In this document: one piece after another, positions 48,901 through 61,063 of the stretch
Numbering within the stretch: position 1 is the stretch's first letter
Layout: every line of letters begins with the position of its first letter
Assembly (NCBI RefSeq): GCF_036850765.1
Contig: NC_089501.1
Span: 16,344,997-16,408,996, forward strand
Direction: 5' to 3'
Length of the DNA stretch: 64,000 nt
Source of the DNA: Saccopteryx bilineata
Taxonomy: Eukaryota > Chordata > Mammalia > Chiroptera > Emballonuridae
Position numbers and translations under genes: made by a program
The notes under the pieces: generated by a model
Seen by the model: only the letters and a program-made list of their open reading frames with translations
Told to the model about the DNA's origin: nothing
The model's database searches: none

Positions 48901-49189
48901 ATTAGTGGCAGGCTTTTGTAGTTCTGGTTTCACAAAGGAAATTATGCCAAATAAATACAGCTAGCTCATTTCCTATATGCAAATTCAGAAGTTTGAAGGG
49001 TTTTTTTTTTTTTTTTAAATGTGATATATAGTCTTTTGAGGTAAAATAGTCATGGAGCATAATATTAGTTTCTGATATATAACAAAATGATTTGATATTA
49101 ATATATACTGCAAAATGATCAATATAATAACTCTACTTAATATCCATCTCCACACATAATTATTTATGTTCCCAAAGCATTCTAGATAC

Positions 49190-49500
49190 TATGTGCTGTG
49201 ACATTATCAAGCAGAGCAGTGTTCCAAATAGCTCTCCAGTTTAGGCCAGAGAAATGAACATCAGTGACTTCAGAGCAAAGCAGAACAAACTGTGCTCAAA
49301 TACAGGGGCTGGTCATGTATGGGAAAGGCACTTAGGCAGACCCATGGGCTCAGATAAGGCTTCTTGGGAACAGTGACACCAGAGCTGAATTTTGAAAGAT
49401 GTGAAGGTAGTGATAAGAAAGGTGTGAGTTGAAGCAGGAGGATGGAAGGTGACATCCAGTGGTGCTAACATATTGCTGTCATTCCTAATCTTATGATGAG
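49190..49500 (+). repeat. Ancient mammalian interspersed repeat, family unassigned
   Basis: GGCTTCTTGGGAACAGTGAC followed by CCAGAGCTGAATTTTGAAAG is the hallmark of a common old mammalian repeat related to the one at 56640-57110. No gene. Confidence 0.4.
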
Positions 49501-49555
49501 TGCAAGGCCAAGGCAATCATATGAGAATGGGAACATCCTGCTGAGGGTTCTTTTT

Positions 49556-49733
49556 TTTAAAAAAAAATATTTTATTTATTGATTTTTAGAGAGAGGGGAG
49601 AGAGAGAGAATGGGGAGGAGCAGGAAGCATCAACTCCCATATGTGCCTTGACCAGGCAAGCCCAAGGTTTCGAACTGGCAACCTCAGTGTTCCAGGTCGA
49701 CGGCTTTGTCCCATTGCGCCACCACAGGTCAGG
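49556..49733 (-). mobile_element. tRNA-derived SINE, class A, reverse
   Basis: Class A in complement (GGAAGCATCAACTCCCATAT, CCACCACAGGTCAGGC). Perfect 15-bp duplication CTGAGGGTTCTTTTT at 49541-49555 and 49734-49748. Confidence 0.93.
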
Positions 49734-49959
49734 CTGAGGGTTCTTTTTGTTTGTTTGTTTGTTTGGTTTTTGCTTTAAAAATTTCAGAAGGGAAGAACTT
49801 TGCCTTATGCACCCTCTTGATTGTTTCTCTTCAAAATTTAGTGTTAAGATTTCTAATATTGTTGGACAGGAGAGGACTCTTTTAAAAAAACAGTTTACTG
49901 GTGATAACTTTTGTCAAAATCACAGTTTCACTTTGTGGAGTATAATACAGAATTTACTA

Positions 49960-50195
49960 ATTTGCATGACTTCAAAATCAAAATGCCTGGCTTCAAATCC
50001 TGGCTTTACCTGTTGTCTTTTGGCAAGAAATTCTGCCTCATTTTGCCTCTCTTCCTGCATCTATAAAATGGAGGTAGTACTAAGGTTTATATATAATTGC
50101 ATTCTGTACTTTTGGAATGAGATAAACATATGAACAGTAGAATGATTAGTACATTGCTAGTACTCGATAAATATTAGCTTCTTTATTATTCAGTT
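49960..50195 (+). repeat. MIR SINE fragment
   Basis: MIR order is visible: GCCTGGCTTCAAATCCTGGC at 49984, CTGCATCTATAAAATGGAGG near 50056, CTCGATAAATATTAGC at 50163. Confidence 0.7.
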
Positions 50196-50347
50196 GCAAA
50201 GTTAACTGGAATTGAAGCAATAAGAAATAGAACCTTTGTATAAAATGGGGAATGGCAAGTCTGGGACAGATTGATGCATTTGCTGGGCTTTGGGTATGGA
50301 TCCTTTGAGGATGGTTATAAATCCAAATTAAAAATGTCTAAGAGAGG

Positions 50348-50464
50348 CCCTGGCCAGTTGGCTTCATGGTAAAGTGTTGTTAGGCATATGGATGTCTCAG
50401 GTTTGATTCCAGGTCAGGGCACACAGAAGTTCCCATCTGCTTCTCGCCCCCTCCCCCTCTCACA

Positions 50465-50501
<37 letters not shown>

Positions 50502-50721
50502 TTACCCCTCCTGTAGCCATGGCTGTATTGATCCTGGGCACTAAGGATGGCTCTATGGCCTCTGCCTCATGTGCTAAGAAAATCTTAGTTGGAGAAATGA
50601 AGCAGTGGCCCCAGATGGGTAGAGCATCAACCCCTAGTGGGCTAGCTAAGTAGATCTCTATGGGGGTACATGCAGGAATCTGTCTCTGTCTCCCCTCCTC
50701 TCACTGAATTAAAAAAAACAC
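50348..50721 (+). mobile_element. tRNA-derived SINE, class C, diverged
   Basis: Class C head (CCCTGGCCAGTTGGCTTCAT) and body with an expanded CT run (50463-50502). Perfect 14-bp duplication AATGTCTAAGAGAG at 50334-50347 and 50722-50735. Confidence 0.9.
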
Positions 50722-50739
50722 AATGTCTAAGAGAGTGTG

Positions 50740-52400
50740 AACAACTCACACTTTATCTGTGCTGTAGGTGATTAATCATTCTAACAGTGGGTGTGGTGGG
50801 ACAGGGGAGTTGTTCGGGTAATAGCATTACTCTTAGACAGAGTCTTGTGTAATAGCTGAGACAGAAGTGATGGTAAGATGGGGGTGGGAGTAAATACAAT
50901 GGGATCCTAACAAACAGCCAAGGGAAATGGGAATATAGAGAAGTCTCTATAGGATAGGAAATAGTGACAATCTCAATAGAAAACCTGAGTCATATATTAG
51001 AGTATCACACTGTACTATGGACTGTAGTACTAAAGTCATAACAAGAATTAGAAGGGAAACTATTTGGCCTAATAAGCAGTAGAATCCTTGTTGTACTCTG
51101 AGACTCACAAGAGCCTAGGACTTAGCAAGGTAAATGAAAAATGAACACCTGAGGCCAGCTCATTCACTCCAGGTATATCCAGTGCCTTGGGAAAGACATG
51201 TTCTCAGTCTCACAGTTATCTTAACTATAACATGTGCTTGATAATAATATGTATTTTATAATATTGCTATAAGGGTGGGCCGAAAAATGATGTATTAAAA
51301 TGGATATAAACTTGGAAGTATAATGCAGATGTTATTGTTTCAATGTTATTTTATTCACTTCTATCTCTTGAGAGTTTGTTCTTATTCTACATGTATTTTC
51401 AGAGGAGAATTCTGTTAACATTGTAATCTAAAGATTTTTCTTAATATAAGTAGGAACACTCTCATTTTTTACCCTCATTCTACATACATTCCAGTGACTC
51501 TGGAAGAATATTATGACTTCTCCAAGGTCCTATTTTACCTAGAGACTGACATTTCTAATCTGGGTCATTCAGCTATTTGAGAAATCTAACTGTTATAAAA
51601 TCTAAAATGACTTAGAAGTAGTAATAGGGCAGTACTTTTAGATTGTGGAAAAACTAAAAACTGGGGACTGGCTAGTAACTTTCATCTCTAACTGCAAAGT
51701 CAAAATCACTAGGGTAAGAGTTTATTTTGGCTCAGCTGTGCTCACCTATTTATATTTACTAAACCGGCTGAATTTTACATAGATTGATTCAAATGATTCA
51801 AAATACATGCAATTCTTTGAGGCTTGGCAAAAGGTATCACTCTTCTTTGGATCTTGTTCTCATCAAAGAAAAACATCTAAGAATTTATCTTTGACTCATA
51901 AGAAGTAAGAAAATCATGGAGAATGTTTTTACAAGATGACAATTTTATGACCTCCAAACTGAAAGAGCTCATTTAAGCTAGAGGCAGTGATGGTACATTT
52001 ACATTTAGCTGTTTTCTTTTGCTTATATATTACCACTAATATTCTCTGGTGGCTGTCTCTACTAATGTGCAAAAATAGTTTTGACTCTTGATTAAATCTC
52101 ACTGGCCTCAGGGTAAAAAGTAACCATGGCCTTTCCTTGAACCATGGGTGCCTATTTTTTCAGCTCCTTTTACAATTGGTTTTCAGCACTCCATGGGATA
52201 TTATTGGTAAGCTATATATCAGGCTTATGGATGTAGCCTATGCTTGAGGTCGTTTTCTCAACGCTGCTCTGAATAACTGAATATTATCAGCTGAATTGTG
52301 CTTACAAAAAGTCATGACCAATGTAAATGAAGGAGGAACTACGCTGTCATGTCAACCACCTCAAAATACAAAAAATTCTACTGAGATAGCAGGCTTTGGC
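50740..52400. other. Intergenic sequence, nothing firmly recognised
   Basis: Possible MIR remnants near 51180-51260 and 51440-51620, too diverged to call. No gene. Confidence 0.4.
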
Positions 52401-52409
52401 TTTTTCCAA

Positions 52410-52640
52410 ATGACAATTTCATTTTGGATACACATGCCCAAGTCACCTTCCAGAAAGGCAGTTTCAGTCCACACTCTCACCAACAGTGTCTTCTTGCACT
52501 GGTTCCACAGATTGTCTTCAACAGTGGGTGTCCTCAGTCTTTACATTCTTTACAAATCTGGGTTACAAACAAAATCTTATTGTTGCTTTTACTTATTTTT
52601 AAATCAATTATTGTGAATGAGTCTATATATTTCCCATTAT
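52410..52640 (-). mobile_element. Possible ancient L1 fragment, antisense
   Basis: CACCTTCCAGAAAGGCAGTTT and CACACTCTCACCAACAGTGT match the complement of the L1 ORF2 C-terminal region. Short and old. Confidence 0.45.
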
Positions 52641-53141
52641 GATTATTTGAAAATAATATTTATTTTGCTTTTATTTGTTTAACATTTTTTTAAGTTCAGG
52701 TGCACATAATTGAATAATTTTTAATTCTTGGTTCATGAAACAGTCTCATTGGTCCATGAAGCATCTACTTTTATTTTGATAGGGCTTTTTATTTACTTAG
52801 TTATTATTAGTAACTCATAGCTTACTCCCCTAAAGGAGAAGTGTAACTTGACAATGACCTCTGTCTAATCATGTATTTCCTCTCTTTATTTCATTCATTA
52901 GCCTCCAGCTTCACCAGGCTGGAGCACTTCAAGGGTTCTTGAAGCATGAGGTTCTCTGGCAAGATTAACTTACCAGCCTCTTAGCACTATACTATTATGT
53001 AACTGGGAGCACATAAAAAATACCTTCTATTATTCTATAGATTTTGCCAACTCATGGATTAAAGACACTTTAATAGTCATCCAGGTCAATTTATAAGTCA
53101 GTCTGAAATTATTCTCTTCTACCTACAATTAGATTGAACCA

Positions 53142-53480
53142 TCAGAGCTTCTGATTTGCTATCACAAAGACTGTAGATGGTTCACCAGGACTGATACTCA
53201 TCCCAGCCATTAGTGAGTTGAAGCTAAAACCCTTTGGTGTCTCGCTGAGGAATGTGGTTCTCTTCTCTTTTGGACAAGGTTTTACTCCTGTTCTTTCTAC
53301 TATTCCTTGAACTAAAAAACCACATACTTCTAGAATGCAGGTCATGCTTGTTGTCAGTAGAAGATGCCAAATTCGTTTATGTAATGATCCAAGACTGTGA
53401 CATTGCCTTGTATTTTCAATAAAGCCTGAAAACAGAATGCCCCCCCCAAATACTCTATCTTCCACTTTTACATAGACCAT
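53142..53480 (-). pseudogene. Unidentified 112-codon frame, possible retrocopy or exon relic
   Basis: An open frame on the minus strand starts at a Met near 53480 and stops near 53142; without requiring a Met it reads open further upstream. The composition is varied and not low-complexity (segments KPCPKEKRTTFLSE, GFSFNSLMAG, SPGEPSTVF). It does not look like L1 or SINE. I do not recognise the family. No clear splice sites, poly-A tail or target duplication, so it could also be chance. Confidence 0.3.
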
Positions 53481-53706
53481 TTTTATTTCTATGAATTCCT
53501 TAATAATATATTCTTTGATCTCAATTTTTTGTAATTTTATGAATAGATTACCATACTATTTGTAATCTTAGGGGGTGATGTGTTTTCATTTACTGTTATA
53601 TTTCTAAGATTCATTCAATTTCTTTTGTGACTCCCTAGGTCATTTGTTTAAAAATAAATCTTTTATGCTGACAAATTTATTTTGTGCTTTACAATGGTAT
53701 ACATTT

Positions 53707-54078
53707 GGCCCTGGCCAGTTGGTTCAGTGGTAGAGCATCAGCCTGGAGTGTGGGAGTCCTGGGTTCAGTTCCCAGCCAGGGCACACAGGAGAGGTGCCCA
53801 TCTGCTTCTCCATCCCTCCCCCTCTCTTTCCTCTCTGTCTCTCTCTTCCCCTCCTGCAGGCAGCACTCCATTGGAGCACAGTTGGCCCGGGCGCTGAGGA
53901 TGGCTCTGTGGCCTCTGTCTCAGGTGCTAGAATGGCTCTGGTTGCAGTGGAGCGACGCCCCGGATGGGCAGAGCATCGCCCCCTGGTGGGCATGCCGGGC
54001 ATCCCGGTCAGGCGCATGTGGGAGTCTGTCTGACTGCCTCACCATTTCCAGCTTCAGAAAAATAAAAAAAGGAAAAAA
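53707..54078 (+). mobile_element. tRNA-derived SINE, class C
   Basis: Full class C copy (GTTGGTTCAGTGGTAGAGCA, GGTTCAGTTCCCAGCCAGGG, body, A-rich tail). Perfect 14-bp duplication AATGGTATACATTT at 53693-53706 and 54079-54092. Confidence 0.93.
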
Positions 54079-54094
54079 AATGGTATACATTTTA

Positions 54095-54720
54095 CTACTA
54101 TAATAGAAAAACAGTTATAATTTCATAGACTTGACAGAATATCTCATAATAAGGACTGTTTTCTAATTTGGTTGGAATGGTTTTACCTCACTGGTTTTTT
54201 CAAACTACTGATAGTGGCCATTGTTAAGTTATTATTTTTATTCATATAACAGAATTGGTTCTATTACTTCATACTGTCTAGAAGTCTCTGTTATGTTCCA
54301 TGTAGATTGCATTCCTATTTTATACAAACAAGGTTATGATTATTTGAGACACATTTGGTGTTAAGTTCATGCAAATAACCTTACACAAGTTAGATTTTTT
54401 TAATGTTTACTTTAAGCAACTATGCTTTAAAAGTCTATTAAAATCTGACACATGGAGACCTTTGTGTCTGTTTACTTGCTTAATTTAATTGGTCCTGATT
54501 AGACACTGTACACCAATTAGATAGATATTAATTGATTGTGAGATATCTTTATTACAGAAGTAGGACTGAAATTGTAGTGCTGATTATTTTCTTTGGATTT
54601 TTCCCTAGATAGCCATAACACCAAGTTATCTAATGAAAAATAATCTTATTAACCATGTAGTCCAATGGTTCTTAATTATACTTGCATAATAGAAACACTG
54701 ATGAGTCATTATCCTGATAG
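54095..54720. other. Intergenic sequence, nothing recognised
   Basis: AT-rich with no gene or nameable repeat. Confidence 0.5.
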
Positions 54721-54990
54721 AATTTTATTCATAATAATCAGAAATTGGAACCATTCAAATGAATACTAATAAAGAAATGATAATGCTATTGTGATATATG
54801 TATTCACAAAGTAGAATATTACCCACAAGTGAAAATCAACATTTTGAGTAATGGAAGCCAGACACAATAAAAAACATACTGTATGATTCCAAATATACAA
54901 ATTTCTAGGATAGACCAAACTAAGCTATTGTGGGAGAAATCAAATCTTTGGTTTGTTGGGGTAAGGGAGAGAAGTGTTGACTATAAAACA
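54720..54990 (+). mobile_element. Ancient L1 3' fragment, sense
   Basis: GAAGCCAGACACAATAAAAA near 54845 and CTGTATGATTCCAAATATAC near 54880 are L1 ORF2-end/3' UTR words. Broken and short. Confidence 0.6.
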
Positions 54991-55184
54991 ACAAAAGGAA
55001 ATTTATAGAGGAGAATGGCAATATTCCATATATTTTCAACATTTTATTACGCAACTTTCTAGTATACAGCAAAATTGAAGGGGATGGACCAGGACAGTGA
55101 GCAGTCGTGTGTCCATAACCACAGTTCTACTATTAACATTCCATTATTCTCCATTTATGATAAATCTTTTCTTTATTCATCCTT

Positions 55185-55186
<2 letters not shown>

Positions 55187-55215
<29 letters not shown>

Positions 55216-55216
55216 A
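55187..55216. repeat. (ATCT)n microsatellite
   Basis: About seven uninterrupted tetranucleotide units inside the antisense L1. Confidence 0.95.
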
Positions 55217-55923
55217 TAATTAATTGATTATATGTGCCTTAAAAAACAAATTAATGATATGAATATACTGCCCATTAAATACTTCACCATCAATGTCATT
55301 AACTGGAGTTCAATATATATTTACTAATTTCCCTTTTGTGTAATATTTATATACAACAAAATGCACAAATATTGTGTTTATAGTCACTGAGTTTTGGCAA
55401 ATGTATATGTTGGTATAATGCATTTAAATATAGAACATGCCTACTACCACAGAAAGTTTCCTGATGTTTTTTCCTCATCTGTCTCCAGTTCAGATGCCAT
55501 AGAAGTAATCATTTTTCTGGCTGGTTTACACCGTAGATTACTTTTGTCTGTTCTATAATCTTATATAAATGCAATGATGCAATATGTCATCAATGTGTTA
55601 AACTTTTTAAATTCTTTTAGAGATTCATCTGTATTAATACAGGTATAATAATCCAGTTTTTTAATTGTTGAGAACTATTTCATTGCATAAATACATCAGA
55701 GTTTACCTATTCTATCCCAAGATACCCGGACCATTTTAATCTCAGGACTTCTATAAATGCAACCTCTTTGAATATTTTGTACAAGTCCTTTTGTAAATAC
55801 AAGTTTTTATTTCAGTTGGAAAAATACCTATAAGATAAATTGTTGGTTAGCTGATAATTGTATGTTTAGTTTTACAAGAAAGTGGTAAACTTCTTTGTAG
55901 GATATTTATATCTTCTTACTTTC

Positions 55924-56096
55924 ACTCTGGCCAGATAGCTCAGTTGGTTAGAGCATCATCCTGAAAAGCAGAGGTTTTTGGCTTGATCTCCAGCCAGGGC
56001 ACATACAGGAACAGATGTTCTGGTCTCTCTCCTGCTCTCGCCCTTCTTCTCTCTAAAATCAATAAAATGAACATTTAAGAAAAATAAAAACAAAAA
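55924..56096 (+). mobile_element. tRNA-derived SINE, class D
   Basis: Short SINE (173 bp) with head CTCTGGCCAGATAGCTCAGT, TGGTTAGAGCATC and CAGCCAGGGCACATACAGG, and a short CT-rich part then AAATCAATAAAATG. Perfect 17-bp duplication TATATCTTCTTACTTTC at 55907-55923 and 56097-56113. It lacks the long body of class C; the only copy of its kind in the window. Confidence 0.9.
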
Positions 56097-56639
56097 TATA
56101 TCTTCTTACTTTCCTATCAATGATGTATGTGAGTTCCAGTTGTTCCACAATCCCACCAGGAGTTTAGTGAGTTTTTTTAAAGTTTGAGTGTTATTGTAGA
56201 TCCATAGTGACATAGCATTTTAACTGTAATTTGCATTTCCCTTAATAAATAATTTTAGTACTTTTTAAAATGTGATTATTGGCCATTTGTATATCATCCT
56301 TTGTCCTTTATGTTGATTTTTCCTAGGTTATATATTTTTTATTCAAATGTAGAAATATTTATACACAATATAATAGGTTCTCTGCCAGTCACTTAAATAT
56401 TTATTAATTACTGATGTGTTTTTATGATGATATATTTTATTTTCAGTGAACTCTATCAATATTTTTACTTTGATATTTATTATTTTTGTGCTTTTCTAAG
56501 TAGTGTTTATGATTCATGAGTATTCTCTTAAATCTTCCTTTGAAAGCTTTATGTATTAGATTTTAGGTTTGGAACTATTATCTATCTTTAATTTTTTATG
56601 GTACTCTGCTCATGGGTTATGAATAAAAACAAGGCAAGA

Positions 56640-57110
56640 CAAAGCAATAAATTGTGCCAGAGGGAGGCTGAGGTTACATTTTTAGATTAACTGTTAAAGG
56701 AAGGTCTCACTGAGTAAGTAATATACAAGTAAAGAGATGTTAACTTTACAAGGATTTGGGAGTACAACATTTAGTTATCTAAGAGAAAAACATGCTAGAT
56801 AGAGCAAATTAACTGAAATGAGAATGTATCTGGATTTTTCTTTGTTTCTTTTTGAAAAGTAAGGAGGCCAGTGTGGCTGTGAGATACAGGATAGTTGGAA
56901 AGGAGAGCAAAAGAATAAAGGTAGTTCTTTGGGGACTTGCCAGCTATTCTAAAGACTTTACAATTCATCTGAATAAGATGGGAATCTTCTTTAGAATTTT
57001 AAGTACAAGAGTGATATAATCTTTCTTGACATTTAAAAGGATGCTCTGGCTGCTTTGAATAGATTATAGGAGGACAAGAATGGAAGAAAAATGCCAATTA
57101 AGAGGCAAGC
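56640..57110 (+). repeat. Ancient mammalian interspersed repeat, family unassigned
   Basis: Word order AAGGAAGGTCTCACTGAG, AAGGAGGCCAGTGTGGCTGT, GAGTGATATAATC, GGATGCTCTGGCTGCTTTG matches a widespread old mammalian repeat that I cannot name with certainty. Confidence 0.5.
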
Positions 57111-57204
57111 AAAAAAAATAATGTTAGACCAGTTTGGCAGCAGTACAAATAATAAAAAAATATTTAGATATTAATGGACTTCTAAATTTTACCTACTTAT
57201 ATAA

Positions 57205-58030
57205 GATTTATCAATTTTGATAAAAATCCAGCTCACATTTATAATAAAATATCTCAGGAAACTGGGAATAGAGGGAACATAATGGGCAGAAATTACAAGA
57301 GTTTTCCTTAAGGTTATGAATAAGACAGAGATATCCATTTTCACCACTCTTATTCAGCATAGTTCTGCAACTCCTAGCCAAAGCAATCAATCAAGAAGAA
57401 GAAATAAAAGGCATCAAAATTGGAAAGTAAAAAATAACACTGTTATTATTTGCAGATGACATGGTACTGTATATAGAAAATTCTACAGATTCCACCAAAA
57501 AACTACTAGAAATGCTAAATGAATTCATTAAAGTAGTGGGATACAAAATAAATATCAGGAAATTAGTTGCATTTTTATATGCCAATAATAAACTATCAGA
57601 AAGTAAAACTAAGTATACAGTCCCATTCACAATTGCTTTAAAAAGAATAAAATACTTAAGAATAAATTTAACCAAGGATGTAAAGGACCTATACTCAGAA
57701 AGTTATAAGACACTGAAGAAAGAAAATGAAGAAGATACAATAAGTATAGGTATATACCATGTTCATGGATGGGAAGAATTTACATCATTAAAATATCTAT
57801 ACCACCCAAAAAAGTCTATAGATTTGATGCTGTGGGGATTTCAAGAGGGAAAGAGGGTGGGAGGAGGTGGAAGGAAGTTAAGGGGGTTGATAGGGAGGGA
57901 GGAAAACAACTTGGTGTGGTGAACACACAATGCAATATACAGATGATGTATTATAGAATTGTGCACCTGAAACCTGTATAATTTTATTAACAGATATTAC
58001 CCTAATAAGTTTAATATATTTTTTTAAATG
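57205..58030 (+). mobile_element. Internally deleted L1, sense
   Basis: Reverse transcriptase sequence from the 'GIEG' region near 57265 through FADD (57449-57460) and the following region (EMLNEFIKVVGYKIN, then TKDVKDLYSESYK) stays largely open to about 57830. It then jumps straight into an L1 3' UTR (purine-rich 57840-57905 and CACCTGAAACCTGTATAATT at 57963). About 2 kb of distal ORF2 is missing. Confidence 0.8.
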
Positions 58031-58935
58031 CCGGTACATTTTTTATATCATATTTCTCCACACTAGCCTTCTTAATGAGATCTTTAGTGCTCAGCATCAA
58101 CCACTACACTTTGAGGACATTGTGACTCTCTAAGTGCTAAAAGCTCAAGCTCTACTATTGATTGCTCAGGGCTCTTTAGCAGATATTGGTCACCCAAATT
58201 GAATTGTTATTCATCCTATCCCATTAGAATTATGTTTTCTATTAGGAAACATTCCTCAAGCTTCTAGTATAAATACATATACTGCTTAGTTTAATTGTAA
58301 TTTTATTAATCCATCCAAATAAATTTTCTTAATTGAGAGTGATATTTAAAAAAATAATTTCAATACTTGTTTAGAGGTTTAAAAAAACCAACTCTTAAAT
58401 CAGAGTCTCAAAATTATAATTTTACTAATACCAATTTGAGTTATTTAATCTCTCTGTGAATAATGTGAGAAATTAATGTGGTATATCTGTTCAGTGCTTA
58501 GAATAGCTCTTGTTACAAATTATGAATTTAATCATTGTGGCTATTATTTTTTCACAGACTTAAATCTTCATTTTTTCTTATAAACATTTTCTGAGCATTT
58601 TAGAATTTCTCCAAATTGATCTCTTTGCTGTGTAAATTAATTTACAATATTCGTTTTTCTCTAAAATCATTAAATAATTTTCTTGCTAAACAAAGTCCCC
58701 CCCATAAGCTAAATTCCAATGTGCTCTTTACTTTTGTAACAACAAATAAAATTGTGATACCAAACACCATTGTTTTCTACAAAATATACTTATATTGATT
58801 GCATTGGCATTGGTATTTCATAACTAAATGACTAAATATGAGCTTGAAAAAAATTAATGTTTTTATTAAAAGTATAGTTGAATGCTTTGGTAAAATAGAA
58901 CAAACAGGAGTCAATTAAAAACCTGCTATTAGTGA
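58031..58935. other. Intergenic sequence, nothing recognised
   Basis: No supported gene or repeat. Confidence 0.5.
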
Positions 58936-58943
58936 TGTGTGGG

Positions 58944-59217
58944 CAGTGGTGTACTTAACATCAGGCACATGGTGTGCGTGCCCTGGGCCCCGACTTCTGA
59001 AGGACCCTGCAAAACTCCAATTTTATACTTTTTTCTAATGACACTAAGTTTGGTTTCATATGTGCAATTTTAACATTAATAGTATATAATATTTTTTATT
59101 TATTTAAAAATATGGTTAACATGTATTTTTGTTTTCCATCTCTCTCTCTCTCTTTTTTTGAGGGGCCCAATATTTTCTTCTGTGCCTGAGGCCTCAACCG
59201 ACCTTAATGTGTCTCTG
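58944..59217. mobile_element. Short nonautonomous hAT-type DNA transposon
   Basis: Left end CAGTGGTGTACTTAA; right end in complement CAGAGACACATTAAGG. Perfect 8-bp target duplication TGTGTGGG at 58936-58943 and 59218-59225. The interior has a GGGCCC-rich rim on both sides (58985 and 59163) and no coding capacity. Confidence 0.82.
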
Positions 59218-59225
59218 TGTGTGGG

Positions 59226-59760
59226 TGAGAAAGACTATTAACATGGGAGGTACATTGTATAAATTCAGAGGTAATCTGCACTCAGTAATATCTGTACTTT
59301 ATCATTCCTCTTTAAAGGAAGAGAACATAGTAATTCACGGTGATACATGACTATGTGATTTATGCAATAAAAATAACCTACAAATCCTAACCCACCCTAA
59401 AAGAAAACATCTGCTCTCCCATCAAAAATTGGTGGCATATCTATATGTGAGTGAATAAAATTCCAGTTGTATGTGGAATTACCAAAGTTAACACCTGAAA
59501 CAATTTAAAATCATGGTTGGTTGGTAGTGATAATGTATTACATGTTTCCTTCTTATGGTCACGAAAAGACAAACATGTTCTCCCTTATCTCTCCTATTCA
59601 ACTTTCTATGCAAGTCTTAGCCAGTGTAATGAAGAAAAAAAAAAAAAGAAACAAAGTGTTTAAGATTTAAAATGAAGGAGTAATACTTTATTAGCAGACA
59701 TAAATTTTCTACTTACAATTTGCAGGTACAAAACAATTACTTCAAAATTGTTTAAACACA
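59226..59760. other. Intergenic sequence, nothing recognised
   Basis: No gene. A run of about 14 A lies at 59635-59647. Confidence 0.5.
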
Positions 59761-59767
59761 CAATATA

Positions 59768-59931
59768 GCCTGACCTGTGGTGGCGCAGTGGATAAAGCAT
59801 TGGCCCGGAACGCTGAGGTTGCGGGTTTGAAACCCTGGGCTTGCCTGGTCAAGGCACATATGGGAGTTGATGCTTCTTGCTCCTCCCCCTTCTCTCTTTT
59901 TCTCTCTCTCCCCCCTAAAATGAATAAACAC
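59768..59931 (+). mobile_element. tRNA-derived SINE, class A
   Basis: Class A head GCCTGACCTGTGGTGGCGCA, slightly diverged (GCGGGTTTGAAACCC). No clear target duplication. Confidence 0.88.
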
Positions 59932-59937
59932 ATACAG

Positions 59938-60450
59938 ACAATGTGTTATTGAATTGTATACCTAAAACCTACATAATTTTATTAACTAATGTCAAACATA
60001 AAAAGAGAAGTCAGACAGAGAAAGACTAATACTGTGTGATCTCACTTATATTTGGAACCTAAAGCAAAGCAAAACAAAACAAAACAAACAAAAACTGAAC
60101 CCTCAGATACAGAAAATAGATTGGTGGTTACCAGAGGTGGGACAGTGGGCAATATGGGTGAAAGTGCTCAGAAGGTACATACTTCTAGTAATAAAATATG
60201 TCTTGAAATGTAAAGGAGAGCATAGTGACTGTAGTTAATAATGTTGTGTTGTATATTTGAAAGCTTCTAAGAAAGTAGATCTTAATAGTGTTCTTCAGAA
60301 GAAAGAAAAAATTGTAACTATGAGTGGTAATGGATGTTAACTGAATTTACTGTGGTGACCCTTTCAAAATATATAGAAATATTGAATTATTATATTGTAC
60401 ATTTGAAACTAATGTTATACGTTAATTGTATTTCAATAATAATAAGAGGT
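59938..60450 (+). mobile_element. Ancient L1 3' UTR, sense
   Basis: ACTGTGTGATCTCACTTATA at 60031, TTGGTGGTTACCAGAGGTGG at 60121 and the 3' end ACATTTGAAACTAATGTTAT at 60399 are typical of old L1 3' ends. Confidence 0.7.
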
Positions 60451-60712
60451 CGTAGGTATAATTGTAATTCTCATGCTGGAACCACAGAAATTTTGCCAAA
60501 CACCACAGACCTGTTCCAGAGATACCCCAGGTCTACAGTGTGTGAACACTGAATTCTAATAAGCCTGGACAAATAAATGAACTTAGAAAGTTTGATAAAT
60601 CATTGTAGCCCATGTGGAAATATTAGTGTCTGGAATCTAAGTATAAAAAAAAAAAAAAAAGGTAAAATACTAAGCTCACATGAAAAAAAAAATGGTTTAA
60701 GAAGAATTACAG

Positions 60713-61063
60713 CCCTGGCTGGTTGGCTCAGTGGTAGAGCGTCGGCCTGGCGTGCAGAAGTCCCGGGTTCAATTTCCGGCCAGGACACACAGGAGAAGCG
60801 CCCATCTGCTTCTCCACCCCTCCCCCTCTCCTTCCTCTCTGTCTCTCTCTTCCCCTCCTACAGCGAGGCTCCATTGGCGCAAAGATGGCCCGGGCGCTGG
60901 GGATGGCTCCTTGGCCTCTGCCCAGGCGCTAGAGTGGCTCTGGTCGCGACAGAGCAATGCCCCGGAGGGGCAGAGCAACGCCCCCTGGTGGGCATGCCGG
61001 GTGGATCCCGGTCAGGCACATGCAAGAGTCTGACTGTCTATCCCCGTTTCCAGCTTCAGAAAA

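Larger units (their letters stand above)
55000..56345 (-). mobile_element. Ancient L1 3' region, antisense, interrupted by a SINE
   Basis: Complement of an L1M-type 3' UTR and ORF2 end (landmarks GTGTGTCCATAACCACAG near 55109, GTCACTGAGTTTTGGCAAAT near 55384). An (ATCT)n microsatellite lies at 55187-55216 and the class D SINE at 55924-56096. Confidence 0.65.
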
